Assembly: GCA_023374025.1 (NCBI GenBank)
Contig: SIJG01000008.1
Coordinates: 1,232,215-1,296,214, forward strand
From: Heterodera schachtii
Taxonomy: Eukaryota > Nematoda > Chromadorea > Rhabditida > Heteroderidae
Direction of reading: 5' to 3'
DNA: 64,000 bases
Of the stretch, positions 13,501 through 23,423 are shown piece by piece (within the stretch, counting starts at the first letter, position 1; every line of letters starts with the position of its first letter). Position numbers and translations under genes: made by a program. The notes below the pieces were generated by a model. It did not search any database. It was not told where the DNA came from and saw only the letters and a program-made list of their open reading frames with translations.

Positions 13501-15014
13501 AAATGTTTCAGCAGTAGGAATTATACAACAGTTTAGAATTTTCTAAAAGCTATTTTGTTTGTACTTTTCAGGGTATTTTTTAATTGCTATAATTAAAGTG
13601 AAACGATTTGGGCAAGAAATTCCAAGGAAACGTTTTGAGGCTGAAACCCCGAGGAGAAAATGTTAAGTACCGTACCACTCTCAAAAAGTGGGAGAAAGGG
13701 CTGGTTTTAATTAAAAAAAAACATTATAAAACCAAATTATCTGATCCTATTAGTGTTTTTTGTAAATACCAATAAATAATTAAATAATTACAGTAATCCA
13801 ATTAGCCAAAAAGCCGTCAATGACATAGCCACTGTCATTTTTGGATCCCATGAATTTGTCGGTCCAAATGATGGAATCTGCCTGTCAAATATTTTCTTGG
13901 TAAACAAAAAGTAAGCCGGGAAAGCACAGGGTTAGGAAGTCCTTGGTCCAACGACGAGTCCCAATAGGGAAGGGCCACCGAAGGATCAATGGAGCGAAGG
14001 CCGAATTCCAAGCTGAAGGTGAATTTGGAAAACAAATGCTGTTCCCCATTTATACCGTTTCAAATACTCGCGGTGCCACAAAGGAAAGGTCGGACCGCCG
14101 TGGGCGGACGGCATTTTGTCAATGCCGCTGTGGAGAAAGGCGAGGCGATCGTACTCGGAGGAGCCGTTGTACAGATGCTTCAGCTTCAAGAGAGCTGAAT
14201 GCTTTAAGGGTGGTAAGAGGTTTTGAAATTTCACAATTAAATTTAATTGCGTACGAATCGGTCCCGTTGCTCATCACTGAGCATTCGGTATTCCATGCGC
14301 AATGCCTTCCCATAACTTTTCCCATTGATTGAGCACTGAGCAGGCGAAGAGGAAATTCCTGAAATTGGAATTAATTATCGATTAATTATTTAATTAACAA
14401 GAATATTTGTTTATTATTACCATCAACATATGAGCAGAAGCAGGTGAGGTTAAGACAAGCGAGCTTTTCGGCCTGAACTTTTGGCGGGGGTTTCTCATCC
14501 AAAAGTTCGGCAGCTCGTGAAGAGGGCACAGAAGTGGGCAAACCTTTAAAAAACAAATTTTCATCTAAATTTGGCAAATAATTTAAAAAAAGGAACCAAT
14601 TTTGATGGATGGTGGGAGCAGATCATCTTCCTTCGCAACCTTTCCCTCCCTTTCGGCCTAAAAAGCGTCATTATTGTAGATAATTGGATTAGTTAATTAA
14701 CTAATTAATTGGCTAATTGAATAATTAATTTTATTATAAATTCATTCTGTTCTTCAATATGTTTTGCCAATATGAAAATGTAGTAAAATGCCCTTTCGGC
14801 GCACCTTTCGCGTCTCAAACAAATTGTGCACCATTATTCTGCACGCTCTCTGCTTGTTGGCCCCAAATCTGGCACAAATGGCGTAGTTCGGCTTTTCCTT
14901 TCCGTTTGGCACTGAATGTGGCACCGATTCGGTGGCATTTTCAGCTGATTGGCCGCTAACGGTGAAAATACAGAGGAAAATGATCAGAGTTAGAGAAGAA
15001 AAAACAATACGCAT
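10562..15014 (-). CDS. tyrosinase-like copper enzyme with C-terminal ShKT domains
   Basis: Type-3 copper oxidase family; in nematodes these are secreted and probably act in cuticle or eggshell cross-linking. The start at 15014 gives a signal peptide (MRIVFSSLTLIIFLCIFTVSG). The CuA region is spread over about 14330-14100: MEYRMLSDEQRDRF, then HSALLKLKHLYN, then HGGPTFPLWHREYLKR. Next come SVALPYWDSSLDQGLPNP (near 13960) and WTDKFMGSKNDSGYVIDG (near 13830). CuB is split between HNNVHLWMGGHM (near 13100) and FFLHHTFIDY (near 12580). WEQWRLRTQ, GLSNAYTSYLYNYKMRPTC and a Cys-rich stretch (LFCDTTNGKSPNC) follow. The C-terminus has a CYGSACVDGIC knot and two ShKT-like domains. One contains CCAYWAGANQTC near 11000, the other CKRWAAF...ECQRNPHWMAQNC near 10700. 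The stop is at 10562. The histidines of both copper sites are present. A long CT repeat sits in the intron between the CuB exons. Confidence 0.88.
12756..13089. repeat. long (CT)n / polypyrimidine repeat
   Basis: About 330 bases of CT-rich microsatellite with interspersed C runs and repeated TCTCTAAATCTC units. It lies in the tyrosinase intron between the two CuB exons. Open reading frames through it are low-complexity artefacts. Confidence 0.95.
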
Positions 15015-16575
15015 TTTTATGACAAATGCTATCTGATAATATTCATGTGTGATTTATTCATTTTTATTATTTGAAATGAATTTTTATTCATAGAATTGTG
15101 ATTTTTTAAAATATTCATTAGAATGGGAATGACCACGGCGAGTGGCGCTGACTAATGAATGAATTGGGCGCCGCGGGTCATGATCATTCATTAGCAGACA
15201 AGGGTCATTTATTTAATATTTCATGGTCATGTCAATGCCCAATATTTGTCTGGACGAATGCTAACACAGTTAATATAACATAATAAGAGCTTTTCTTAAT
15301 ACAATCATAAATTTAATTTTTTTTGTGACAAAAAATGGGCAAAGCTATAAAATTTATGCTAACGTTAATTTGGTAAAAAAATGAATTAAAATCGAGAAAT
15401 GACTCTCATTTAAAAATTATAAAATTTTTGAAATGGCGCAAATGAATGAAATTTCTGGCCTTTTAAAAGGGTTTTTGCTTTGGAAATGTCTGAAGTGTCC
15501 GCATCATATTTTCGCTGATCATATGGTCCAAATGGGCGACCACTTTCATTGTCATAAGAAGCAAAAGCAACACGACTAACCAAAGAAAAATGGAATGGCC
15601 AAATCGGCGTCAGCAGATCACACACTTTTAGCGACAATGCTTTTTGTCGACTGCTCAATGACTAATAAATTTAATTTGAGTTTTTGCTTAACTAAATTTC
15701 AAAAATAGGCAAATTTTGAAAATGATTTTTTAAAATTATTTATTTCTTCGCTCGCAAGAAAGCTTAATTAAAGCAATAAAATTTTTGCAAAATGCATAAT
15801 AATTATTTTTAAATATGAAATTATTTCAATGGCAACAAATTGCCTTAAATTTAATTTAAAAAAACTAGCCGAAAATCCAGAAAAATAGCCATTTTGGACA
15901 TGAATCTTTTATTAAAACGAGTCAAATTTCCAATTTTCCGCCTATCGGTAAAGCCCGACCAAAAAAGGGATGTTTTAAAAATTGTGCCTAAATTCACATT
16001 TTGGCAATTTTGGTGCAAAATCCGACCTCAAATCAGAAATTGATATTGACATTGACAAGCAAAATATTTCGGTACCATAAGGGTTGTAAACGGTTAGCCG
16101 ACTTTTGTTTCAGGGTTTTGTCCATATTTCTTCCATATTTGGATTTTTTAGTCCATATAAATCCGGGCCCTAAAATAAATTATTTTCCGGCTTGTTCCAC
16201 TAAATCTACTTACCTTTAAAAAATAAGTCATGTAAAATTCAGGGCAGACCTATTTTAGATTAATTCAATATTATTCAAAGAAGCGATTCAAATTCTAAAA
16301 GTTCTTAAATTCCAACTAAATTCCTTAGGCGAACATACTAAATACAATGTTCAACTTGTAGAATGCAATAGTTTATCGGGCTGAAAAAGAAATGAAATTC
16401 AAAAGGAAAGTTACCCAAATACTTGTTACAATTACGCCATCCAGAATAGCAAGTGGAATAATAAGTCTAAAAAAGATAATCCATCCTCATTTCTCATCCT
16501 TAGCATTCTTTTCCTGCCTCTTCCCTTCCGTACTTTTTTGTCTTTTCTTCATCATTTCTTCGCTCCTCTTTCTCC
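15015..16575. other. intergenic with a transposon-end fragment
   Basis: AT-rich, no firm gene. A minus-strand frame at 15410-15658 has no recognisable features. Around 16110-16175 the sequence repeats CCATATT/CCATATAAATCCGGGCCCTA, which resembles the AATATGGA subterminal repeats and TAGGGC end of the element at 32000-32546, so it is probably a decayed end of a related element. Confidence 0.4.
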
Positions 16576-18081
16576 TCATCTCATCATGCTACTTTCCATC
16601 GAAGAACCATCACTATGTTCTTCGTCAGTTTTCTTCCGCTTCTCATCACTACTCTCCGCCTCCGCCTGATTGTCGTCATCACAGTGGTGCCAATCGCTAT
16701 CATTGTCGTGCCCATCTTCACTACCACTATCACCGCTCTCTTCGTTTTGCATATTCTCTTCCACGTCGTCTTCATCATCAGCTTCACAAGCATCACAACT
16801 GCTTTCGCCGTCATTATCATCACTTTGATAATTTTCTCTAATCTTTTCAGCGTTTTTGTCCTCATTTGACAGCACAGGTGCCGTACTTCTGACAATTACA
16901 CTCGGCTCTGAACTAGCAATGCTGCTGCTGCTGCTGGCGCTGCTTGGCACACCGTCTCTTTGCTTGCTGGCATTTGTAATGCTTTTTCTCGATGAACTGA
17001 TTTTGCTTCTACTGCTACTGCTGCTGCTGCTATTTCCCAATCGGTGTTGACTGCATTTATAAGCAGAAGTGCCAACCGATTCGTCATTTCTCTCTTTCTT
17101 CTCGCCACTTCTCTCACTTTTCGCTGTTGACTTATTTGATGCCGCACTTTCATTCGGATCATTGTTCCAACTACTCGCTCTGCTTACACCAGCACACTCT
17201 CCGTCCCCGGCCACCACACTCTCCGTCCTCATCAACACACTCTCCGTTCTCATAACCACAGTCTCCGCTTTCACCAGCACACACTCTCCGTTCTCATCAC
17301 AACACTCTCCGTCCTCATCACCACAGTCTCCGCTTTCCATCTTCTTGCCACTTCTCTCACTTCTCGCTGTTGATTTGTTTGATGCCGACCTTTCATTCTG
17401 CTGATTGTTCCCACTCCTCACCAATGCCATCGTGGCGATAGGAGCAGCCGGTCGGCTTTGATGAGAAGCCTCACCAGCGGTGCGACTGTTCTTGTTGTTG
17501 TTCCGATTGGTCGGCGGGTAGTAGTCAAGTTTAAACTCGAATTCTGGGGTAGATAATTGCTGCTTTAATAAACCAGGCGTCGCTTGTTGGGCATTGCCAT
17601 GACGATCCCTTTCTCTGTAACTACCACTATGAAATGCTTGTGGTCCATGTGTTTGTGGGACATTTCTGTGCGGCTCATCATCACTGTTGAGCAATGGCTC
17701 TCGCTCTGTGTGACGATCTGTCGTCCCACAAATCCGATTTGCAACATTAGCAATTACTTCGGCAATTTGATTGGGCCGATTATTTGCTTGTTGAGAATTA
17801 AGTGTAAGAAAGACAATTGCAACAATCGCCCACGGGTTAAGGCCACTGAAGGCTAGTACAGTGATACAAAGAATAGCAAAAGCGACTAATAAAGCGCGAA
17901 TTGTCGAAGAGTCAATTGGCGTTATGGCACGTCGTCGACGGCGGAATTTATCATTGCCAAGAGAAACCGCTTTCTTTTCTGTCACTTTTTTTTGTCTATC
18001 TGACGAAGCCGTGTGCTTTTGGTTTTTTGGAATTGCTTGATTTTTAGCTGCCTTCGTTGGAGCATTTGTTTTTTGTGCCAT
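16576..18081 (-). CDS. single-exon Ser-rich/acidic two-helix membrane protein
   Basis: No family recognised. The 501-residue uninterrupted frame starts at 18081. The first 70 residues are basic (RRRRR near residue 50), followed by two adjacent hydrophobic helices at about residues 62-98 (IRALLVAFAILCITVLAFS and NPWAIVAIVFLTL). The rest is low complexity. One block occurs twice (ASNKSTARSERSGKKMES and ASNKSTAKSERSGEKKER). A segment between them repeats DGEC/NGECV and MRTESV units, a Ser run follows, and the last 110 residues are strongly acidic (Asp/Glu). The length with no stop, and amino-acid choice typical of disordered tails, support coding. It lies just downstream of secreted copy B on the same strand but has its own Met. 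A membrane-anchored protein with a long disordered tail is inferred; its function is unknown. Confidence 0.6.
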   Translation of the reverse strand: MAQKTNAPTKAAKNQAIPKNQKHTASSDRQKKVTEKKAVSLGNDKFRRRRRAITPIDSSTIRALLVAFAILCITVLAFSGLNPWAIVAIVFLTLNSQQANNRPNQIAEVIANVANRICGTTDRHTEREPLLNSDDEPHRNVPQTHGPQAFHSGSYRERDRHGNAQQATPGLLKQQLSTPEFEFKLDYYPPTNRNNNKNSRTAGEASHQSRPAAPIATMALVRSGNNQQNERSASNKSTARSERSGKKMESGDCGDEDGECCDENGECVLVKAETVVMRTESVLMRTESVVAGDGECAGVSRASSWNNDPNESAASNKSTAKSERSGEKKERNDESVGTSAYKCSQHRLGNSSSSSSSRSKISSSRKSITNASKQRDGVPSSASSSSSIASSEPSVIVRSTAPVLSNEDKNAEKIRENYQSDDNDGESSCDACEADDEDDVEENMQNEESGDSGSEDGHDNDSDWHHCDDDNQAEAESSDEKRKKTDEEHSDGSSMESSMMR

Positions 18082-18354
18082 CGGCGTGTTAGGTTTTGTC
18101 AGTAGCTTAGGTGAAGATTGCTTTTCCTGAGTTGATTTAATAGATTTTTAGGAAAAAACGCAAGTTTTTAGCTCATTTTTGAATATCGAAAGGAATTAGT
18201 GGTTATGGGATGCTCGATAAGGCCGGAGGAAAATTTTGAAACGAATTTTCCTCCCATTTTTTTTTTTGCTTAAATTTCGTCAAAAAGTTTCTTTATTATT
18301 GTTGTTGAGCCCATTTTTAGTATGTTTCATGCCCGTCCACGGTAGGAATGGGGT

Positions 18355-18425
18355 GCGGGGATCCCCGTTTCCGGGGATAGGAAAAACGGGGAACGGGGAT
18401 GAAAATCCTTCACTCCCGTCCCCAC
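18355..18425. repeat. GGGGAT/CCCCGT short inverted repeats
   Basis: Several copies of CGGGGAT and CCCCGTTTCC in both orientations cluster here (GCGGGGATCCCCGTTTCC then AACGGGGAACGGGGAT). Their make-up is like the subterminal repeats of the hAT-like elements elsewhere in this window. No complete element with target duplication could be delimited. Confidence 0.5.
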
Positions 18426-20065
18426 ATATCCTCAATCATTAGAATTACCTCTGGATTAGTTTGAGTAGCTTTGTTTTGGTCTGATTTGCGAACTCTTTGC
18501 AAAAAATGTGTCCAAAGCTCCATCATTAAGCCCACTAATTGACTTGGCATTACAGTACTACCGTTGTTTGCCACCGTACTCTTGCCGGTTACTTTTCCAA
18601 TTGCTTCTTTTTCCGGACTTTGCTCAATTCTCTCGTGAATTAGCTTTAGCACTTCCATCGCTTGCACATATATTTGCAACCTTACAGACTTTCCATGCTC
18701 ATTTGCCTTTGGAAATATTTGTGCCAAACCGTCCATCCCGCCAATTCCAACTTTCGCCGCCGTACCCTCTTTATTTTCCATCGTTTTAAATGTTTTCTCC
18801 AATTCATTGTCCAATTCCTTTAGGCCTTCATTTTCGCTTATTTTTCCTATTGCTGAAGTTCGTCATAAGCTCAGTATTGAGTCCTTGGATAGTCTTTGCG
18901 GCTTTCTCATCGACTTTGACCAGTTGAGATTCAATTTCCAGTAATGAGTAAACCGTTGTTAATGTTTCACTTAAAAAATGAATAACAATTTGAAAAAATC
19001 CAAAAATCTTTTTTCGCTAAATTATAATTTGCCGAAGCAAGTTTTTATTCCGACAGTGCCGTAAAGTTTTTCTGAATTACTCGATACCGCACCGAAAATC
19101 GACTCGAATGCCGATATTCTTGACCATCCCTACTGCAATTATTCCTCAATAGGATTTTATTTGCATCTACAAATGACCGAACATCGCATAAATTCTGTGT
19201 TCAGAATGAATTCAATTAAAATATCCTATTTAAATAAAATTTGTGTCCTTTCGGTCATGCCGGCTTCAATTATGCTCGTGATTAGCATTTTGCCAAAAAA
19301 CCGCAAACTCTATTAGGGCGGCCAGATTCTTAATTAGCGCCTAAAACTATCCTAGAAGTGTTTTTTTTGTTGTCAGAATCATGACACCTTTTGGGGTGGG
19401 GTGGGCGACAATCGAAAAATAACTAGAAGTTTTAGAAGAAAAAATATTTTTGAACTTTTAGTCACAACTCTTTTTTAAATTTTACCTGCTAAATAGAGAA
19501 GATTAAGGCCCATTGGAACCAATTAATTTTCATAAAATATGTTCAACTGAAAATGAGTGGTGGCGTTTTTACGACTAACCAAAGTGAGTGGCACTGTACC
19601 AACCCAAACAATGAAACTTCGAAAATGCTTACTCCGAATTTTGTGGCAAATTTCCATTCTTTAGTTGTTCTAAAATGAGGGAGAAACAAAATATAATTTA
19701 AAAAAAATAATTACCATTCATTTTACGAAGATGAGTTAATGCCTGACTCAGTAAGTCATCTTCGAACTCCGAAGAATCATTGTTTTTTGGTAAAGCATTT
19801 CCATTTTTATGCACCGGAAGTTGCTTGTCTTTATGATGCTTCTCATTCCTTCCAGTTAAAACGTTGGCATTTTCATGAAGCGGTGCTTTTTGAGAATTTC
19901 CATTGGTTTTAATGGAATTTTTAGGATCCGCCGGTGCCTTTTTAGTGTTAGTTTTGACACCCTTCGCGGGTGATTATTCAGAAGAAGAGCATTTCCTTTG
20001 TTATCAGCTAAAGCAATTTCGCATATCGGTGCGAGCAGAAATAAGAAAAATACGACGACGGTCAT
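18410..20065 (-). CDS. novel secreted helical protein, copy B
   Basis: Homologue of the gene at 9044-10205, on the opposite strand. The start at 20065 gives a signal peptide (MTVVVFFLFLLAPICEIALA). The same exon then has a Lys/Asn-rich stretch ending LLSQALTHLRKMN, with the donor near 19716. A short exon encodes EQLKNGNLPQNSE (near 19665-19620). The next starts near 18970 (TLTTVYSLLEIESQLVKVDE) and runs to a donor at 18449 after DQNKATQTNPE. The first two introns match copy A in position, and the first also in phase. Matching motifs are KEAIGKVTGKSTV and MPSQLVGLMMELW. Removing one A from the AAAAA run near 18846 restores the frame, and one base near 19975 must also change. The 3' part equivalent to copy A's repeat tail was not found. 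The stop at 18410 is only the end of the unspliced frame. Confidence 0.55.
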
Positions 20066-21075
20066 TCTTTGAATTTTTTAGTTTTTTTTATTCCAGCGAT
20101 AATGGAGGAGATTTGAAAAAAATTGTGAGTGACGCGCATGAATTGGTGGCTGATTCTCCGCTTAAAAACGGCACGCTCCAAGCGGCACCTTCCCCCTCCT
20201 CTCGCCCCCTCCCCCGTGGCATTTACCTGATGATACTTTCTGTTGGCATTTTCATTGTCATGCCCAAATATGGACATGTGAATGAATGCCCTTTTTATTT
20301 CATTCATCAATTGCGAAGTCATTTCTTTGTTTGAAATACAGAATTGCCTCATCTTTTGCCATTGACGTCAATGCCATTAATAGAAGCAAAAAAAAAGATT
20401 TCTATATTGTTTCCATTATAATGGTTCATCGATTTCACATAAGCATAAAATTAGGTTTTTCTTTACAAATTTATGCAATATTAGCTTTTTATGTATATAC
20501 ATATTAAGCAGGGCTGGGTGCAATTACGGATTCCGTAATTACGGCGTTTCTGGACCTCCGTCATTACGGGTTACAGATTTCGGTAATTGAAAGTGTAAAG
20601 GGGGGATCAATGAATTTCGCCCACAATAATTGTCATTAGGGATCGGACCAGTGTGGTCACAACCGAATTTTTCGATTGAGAGCAACCCACAATTGCGGAC
20701 CTCAAAAGCCCCGCAATTTCAGCAATCCCTAATTTTTAAAATAAAAAAGTTATCAATTTTCAAAAATTTAAGAATTGCACATTGACACCAAAAATGAATA
20801 ATTTCGTGGGTTTTTAGGTTTTTTAAGATGTAAAAATGTTTTAAATTTCTTAATCAAAAAAGTGAAGTAAACTACAAGCTTAGCCACTGGATGGCTTGAG
20901 CTTTTTTCGAAAAATTACCTTTTGTTTTTTAAAAACATAAAATTTGGCCATCAATTTTTATTATTTTCTGTCACAAAACACAATAAAACAGAATTGTATC
21001 GAAAATTTTTAATTTATTTTTTTTAAAAAAGCTTATCATTTTTTGTTTTAAATTGCAGTTGGTTATTTCATAGGT
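20066..21075. other. intergenic with transposon-end fragments
   Basis: No gene seen. At 20509 CAGGGCTGGGTGCAATTACG followed by ATTACGG repeats looks like the left end of a hAT-like element whose right end was not found. At 20637-20731 TTAGGGATCGG and its inverted partner ATCCCTAA bracket about 95 bases, possibly a very short MITE. Confidence 0.4.
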
Positions 21076-21084
21076 CTTTATTTG

Positions 21085-21395
21085 CGTGCTGATTTGTGAG
21101 ACGAAGCACGAAAAGTGCAAGTGATCAAATTAAAGCAAAATAATTATTTAAAAAATAGCAAAATAATTATTGTAAATAAATTTAATCTATAATAATAATT
21201 TATTATTATTATTATTATTATTTAATATTAGCTACTTATATTTGAAAAATTATATTGTTTACGTTTGAAATAATATATTAAATTTATTTACAATAATTAT
21301 TTTGCTTTTAATTTTTAAACAATTATTTTGTTTTAATTTGATCACTTGCACTTTTCGTGCTTCGCCCAGCACTTTTCGTGCTTCGTCATAGCACC
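21085..21395. mobile_element. foldback MITE with 9-bp target duplication
   Basis: Left arm (about 21085-21195) and right arm (about 21276-21395) are inverted copies: ACGAAGCACGAAAAGTGCAA, then GTGATCAAATTAAAGC on the left, and their complement on the right. The loop is pure AT with ATT repeats. CTTTATTTG flanks both sides (21076-21084 and 21396-21404), a 9-bp target duplication. There is no coding capacity. A 9-bp duplication fits Mutator-like elements, an inference only. The right arm carries an extra copy of CAGCACTTTTCGTGCTTCG. Confidence 0.8.
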
Positions 21396-21673
21396 CTTTA
21401 TTTGTTTTAAATGAATTTTTGGATGCAAATAATTACTTGTGTTTATTTTATTTCTACAATTTTTTCTTGGCAAACTTGAAAAATACGAAGATATTCTTTT
21501 ATTATAATGGTTAATTTGATCCGAATATTTAATGGCACAGAATCTTCAACATCCCTGAAGCTTGATTTTAATAGCTGGTTTATATTTCCGTGATTCAAAA
21601 ACTTTATTTTGTTTTTTTATGTTCTGCAAAACTTTCTCTCATTCGCTTCAGTTAGTAACTGGGTATCGATTGA

Positions 21674-21957
21674 TCAGTCTGATCGTGCCCTCCTCTGCTG
21701 ATCACTGTTGTGTTCATTTTCGTCACTGTTTCTGCCGTTGTCTGCCGCTCTCCGCCGCTGCCGCACTCTCTCGCCGCCGTTCCCATTTTTCTGTTGGTCG
21801 TCCTCCGAGAAGAAGCGCAGCGCCGTCCGCTTGTACTCCTCCAAATTGCGCAGCCGAACAGCCGGACGCAACCAATAGTTGGCATTTTGGTAGGCAAAGC
21901 TCAGCAGAAAGCCGCTGAGCCAAAATGCCCAGCGTTGTCTTTTGGATCGCCTCCTAA
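21674..21957 (-). CDS. hypothetical membrane-protein exon
   Basis: Probable terminal exon read after an acceptor near 21951. It begins RRSKRQRWAFWLSGFLLSFA, a hydrophobic helix, then YQNANYWLRPAVRLRNLEEY and a charged Arg/Glu/Asn-rich tail to the stop at 21674. Composition (aromatic helix, then polar tail) is better than in the two competing frames. No family is recognised. Upstream exons could not be joined with confidence; a possible start near 22086 (MRIILRYLFCLIG) is not proven. It may be part of a small membrane protein. Confidence 0.35.
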
Positions 21958-22624
21958 AGCCGATGGATTTATGATGAAATATTATTACAATTCCAAGGTT
22001 TTGGTCAAATATTGTGGTTTTTGTCAAATTAAACAGGACCAAGAGCCTATTAAACAGAAGAGGTATCTCAAAATAATCCTCATCAAAGCTTCCCGAATAA
22101 AAAGTTTCTTAAGGAGAAGGTGGATCCGCCGGCTGTGCTGACAGCGCCGCCGGGAAAATTTTTAATTATTCAGGTGAGACTTGTCAATTAACATGTCTAA
22201 AAATGAACAAATTTCTGTTTCTGAGCATTTTTTTTAATTTAATTAGAATTTTATGGAGCAGTGCCAAAATGCGCAATCGGAAAAAATTGAATAATTATTC
22301 GATTACTTAACAAATTTTGACAAAAAAAAACAACTAAATTTTAAAGATTTTTGCCAAAAAACCAATAAAAAAATATGAAAAATTTGCTCTGGTTTTATAG
22401 TCAAAACGCTAAAAGTAACGAAATCCCTCTTTAAAAAAAAAAAACTCTTTGAGCCCCTCAAAAAAAACACAAAATGGGGATAATCCTCAGAAATATAGCA
22501 TCTTTGTGTTAAAGCATTTTAAAATTATTAAATGACACCAAAAATAAGCAAATTAAAAAATGAAGAAACAACTCAGAAAAAATTAATTAATAGGAATTTG
22601 TGATAAATTATTATCGTTTAAAAG

Positions 22625-23289
22625 TAGAGCTGCACGGGTCCGGGTACCCGACCGGGTCCCAGACCCGGATACCCGGTTTTTTCACTACCCGGACCCGGAC
22701 CCGGCTTTTTGGAAATCCAATACCCGGTACCCGACCCGGTAGGTCCGGGTCCAACCGGGTATTAAAATAGACTGGTAAGAATGCTAAAGTATTTTTAATT
22801 TTCTTTTTGTATACCCATGGGTTTCCTATCGACAAAATATGATTAATTTACACATTTTTATCATTTTTTAAATGAAAATCCGTACAAATTGAGCCTACTA
22901 ATCCCAATAACCAACCTTTTTTGTTGAAAATCTGTTAACAAATTACACTCAAATTTTCAAAATTTTTCCCGGCGGCGCCTATCGGCACCGCCGGACCACC
23001 CCTGCCCCGAAAGTTTTTAGAAAAAGCGCGCCGAAAAAGTGGGTTTAATAGCAATAAAAAATTGGACAAATAATAATTAACTTTTATTACAGAAAAAAAT
23101 TTCTGTAAAATAATAATTTTGAAGGAAATAAAAATTAAAAATTTCTTCAATAGCTGATTTCACCGGGTACCCGATACCCGACCCGGTACCCGGTTTGAAA
23201 ACTGGTACCCGACCCGGTACCCGGCTTTTCAGTACCCGGTAATACCCGGACCCGGTTTTTGCCCAAATACCCGGACCCGTGCAGCCCTA
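22625..23289. mobile_element. hAT-like MITE with CCGGGTA subterminal repeats
   Basis: Terminal inverted repeats TAGAGCTGCACGGGTCCGGG (left) and TAGGGCTGCACGGGTCCGGG (right, complement). Flanks are TTTAAAAG and CTTAAAAG, a near-perfect 8-bp target duplication, as in hAT transposons. Both ends have many CCCGGTACCCGA-type units (about 22640-22760 and 23163-23277). The middle carries the GC-rich hairpin core seen elsewhere (near 22971-22996). No transposase is encoded. It lies just 3' of the fatty acyl-CoA reductase. Confidence 0.8.
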
Positions 23290-23423
23290 CTTAAAAGTAA
23301 ATGAAAAGCAAAAATAATTATTTTTTACCACGCAAAAAGACGGACGAGCAAAGCAAAAAAGAGACCATTTGAGTACAAATTCAATTGTTTTTGCCTGTAA
23401 AGCCCAAATTATTTTTGCAAAAT

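Noticed and set aside
15410..15658. Possible small secreted protein on the minus strand
   Set aside because: A hydrophobic stretch exists in a neighbouring frame but without a Met in the right place; evidence too weak to annotate.
16392..17404. Plus-strand and alternative minus-strand frames over the 501-residue gene
   Set aside because: They are shadows of repetitive Ser/Asp/Glu codons in the supported minus-strand frame.
22611..22835. Minus-strand frame with Gly/Pro/Arg/Val repeats
   Set aside because: Lies in the CCGGGTA subterminal repeats of the hAT-like element.
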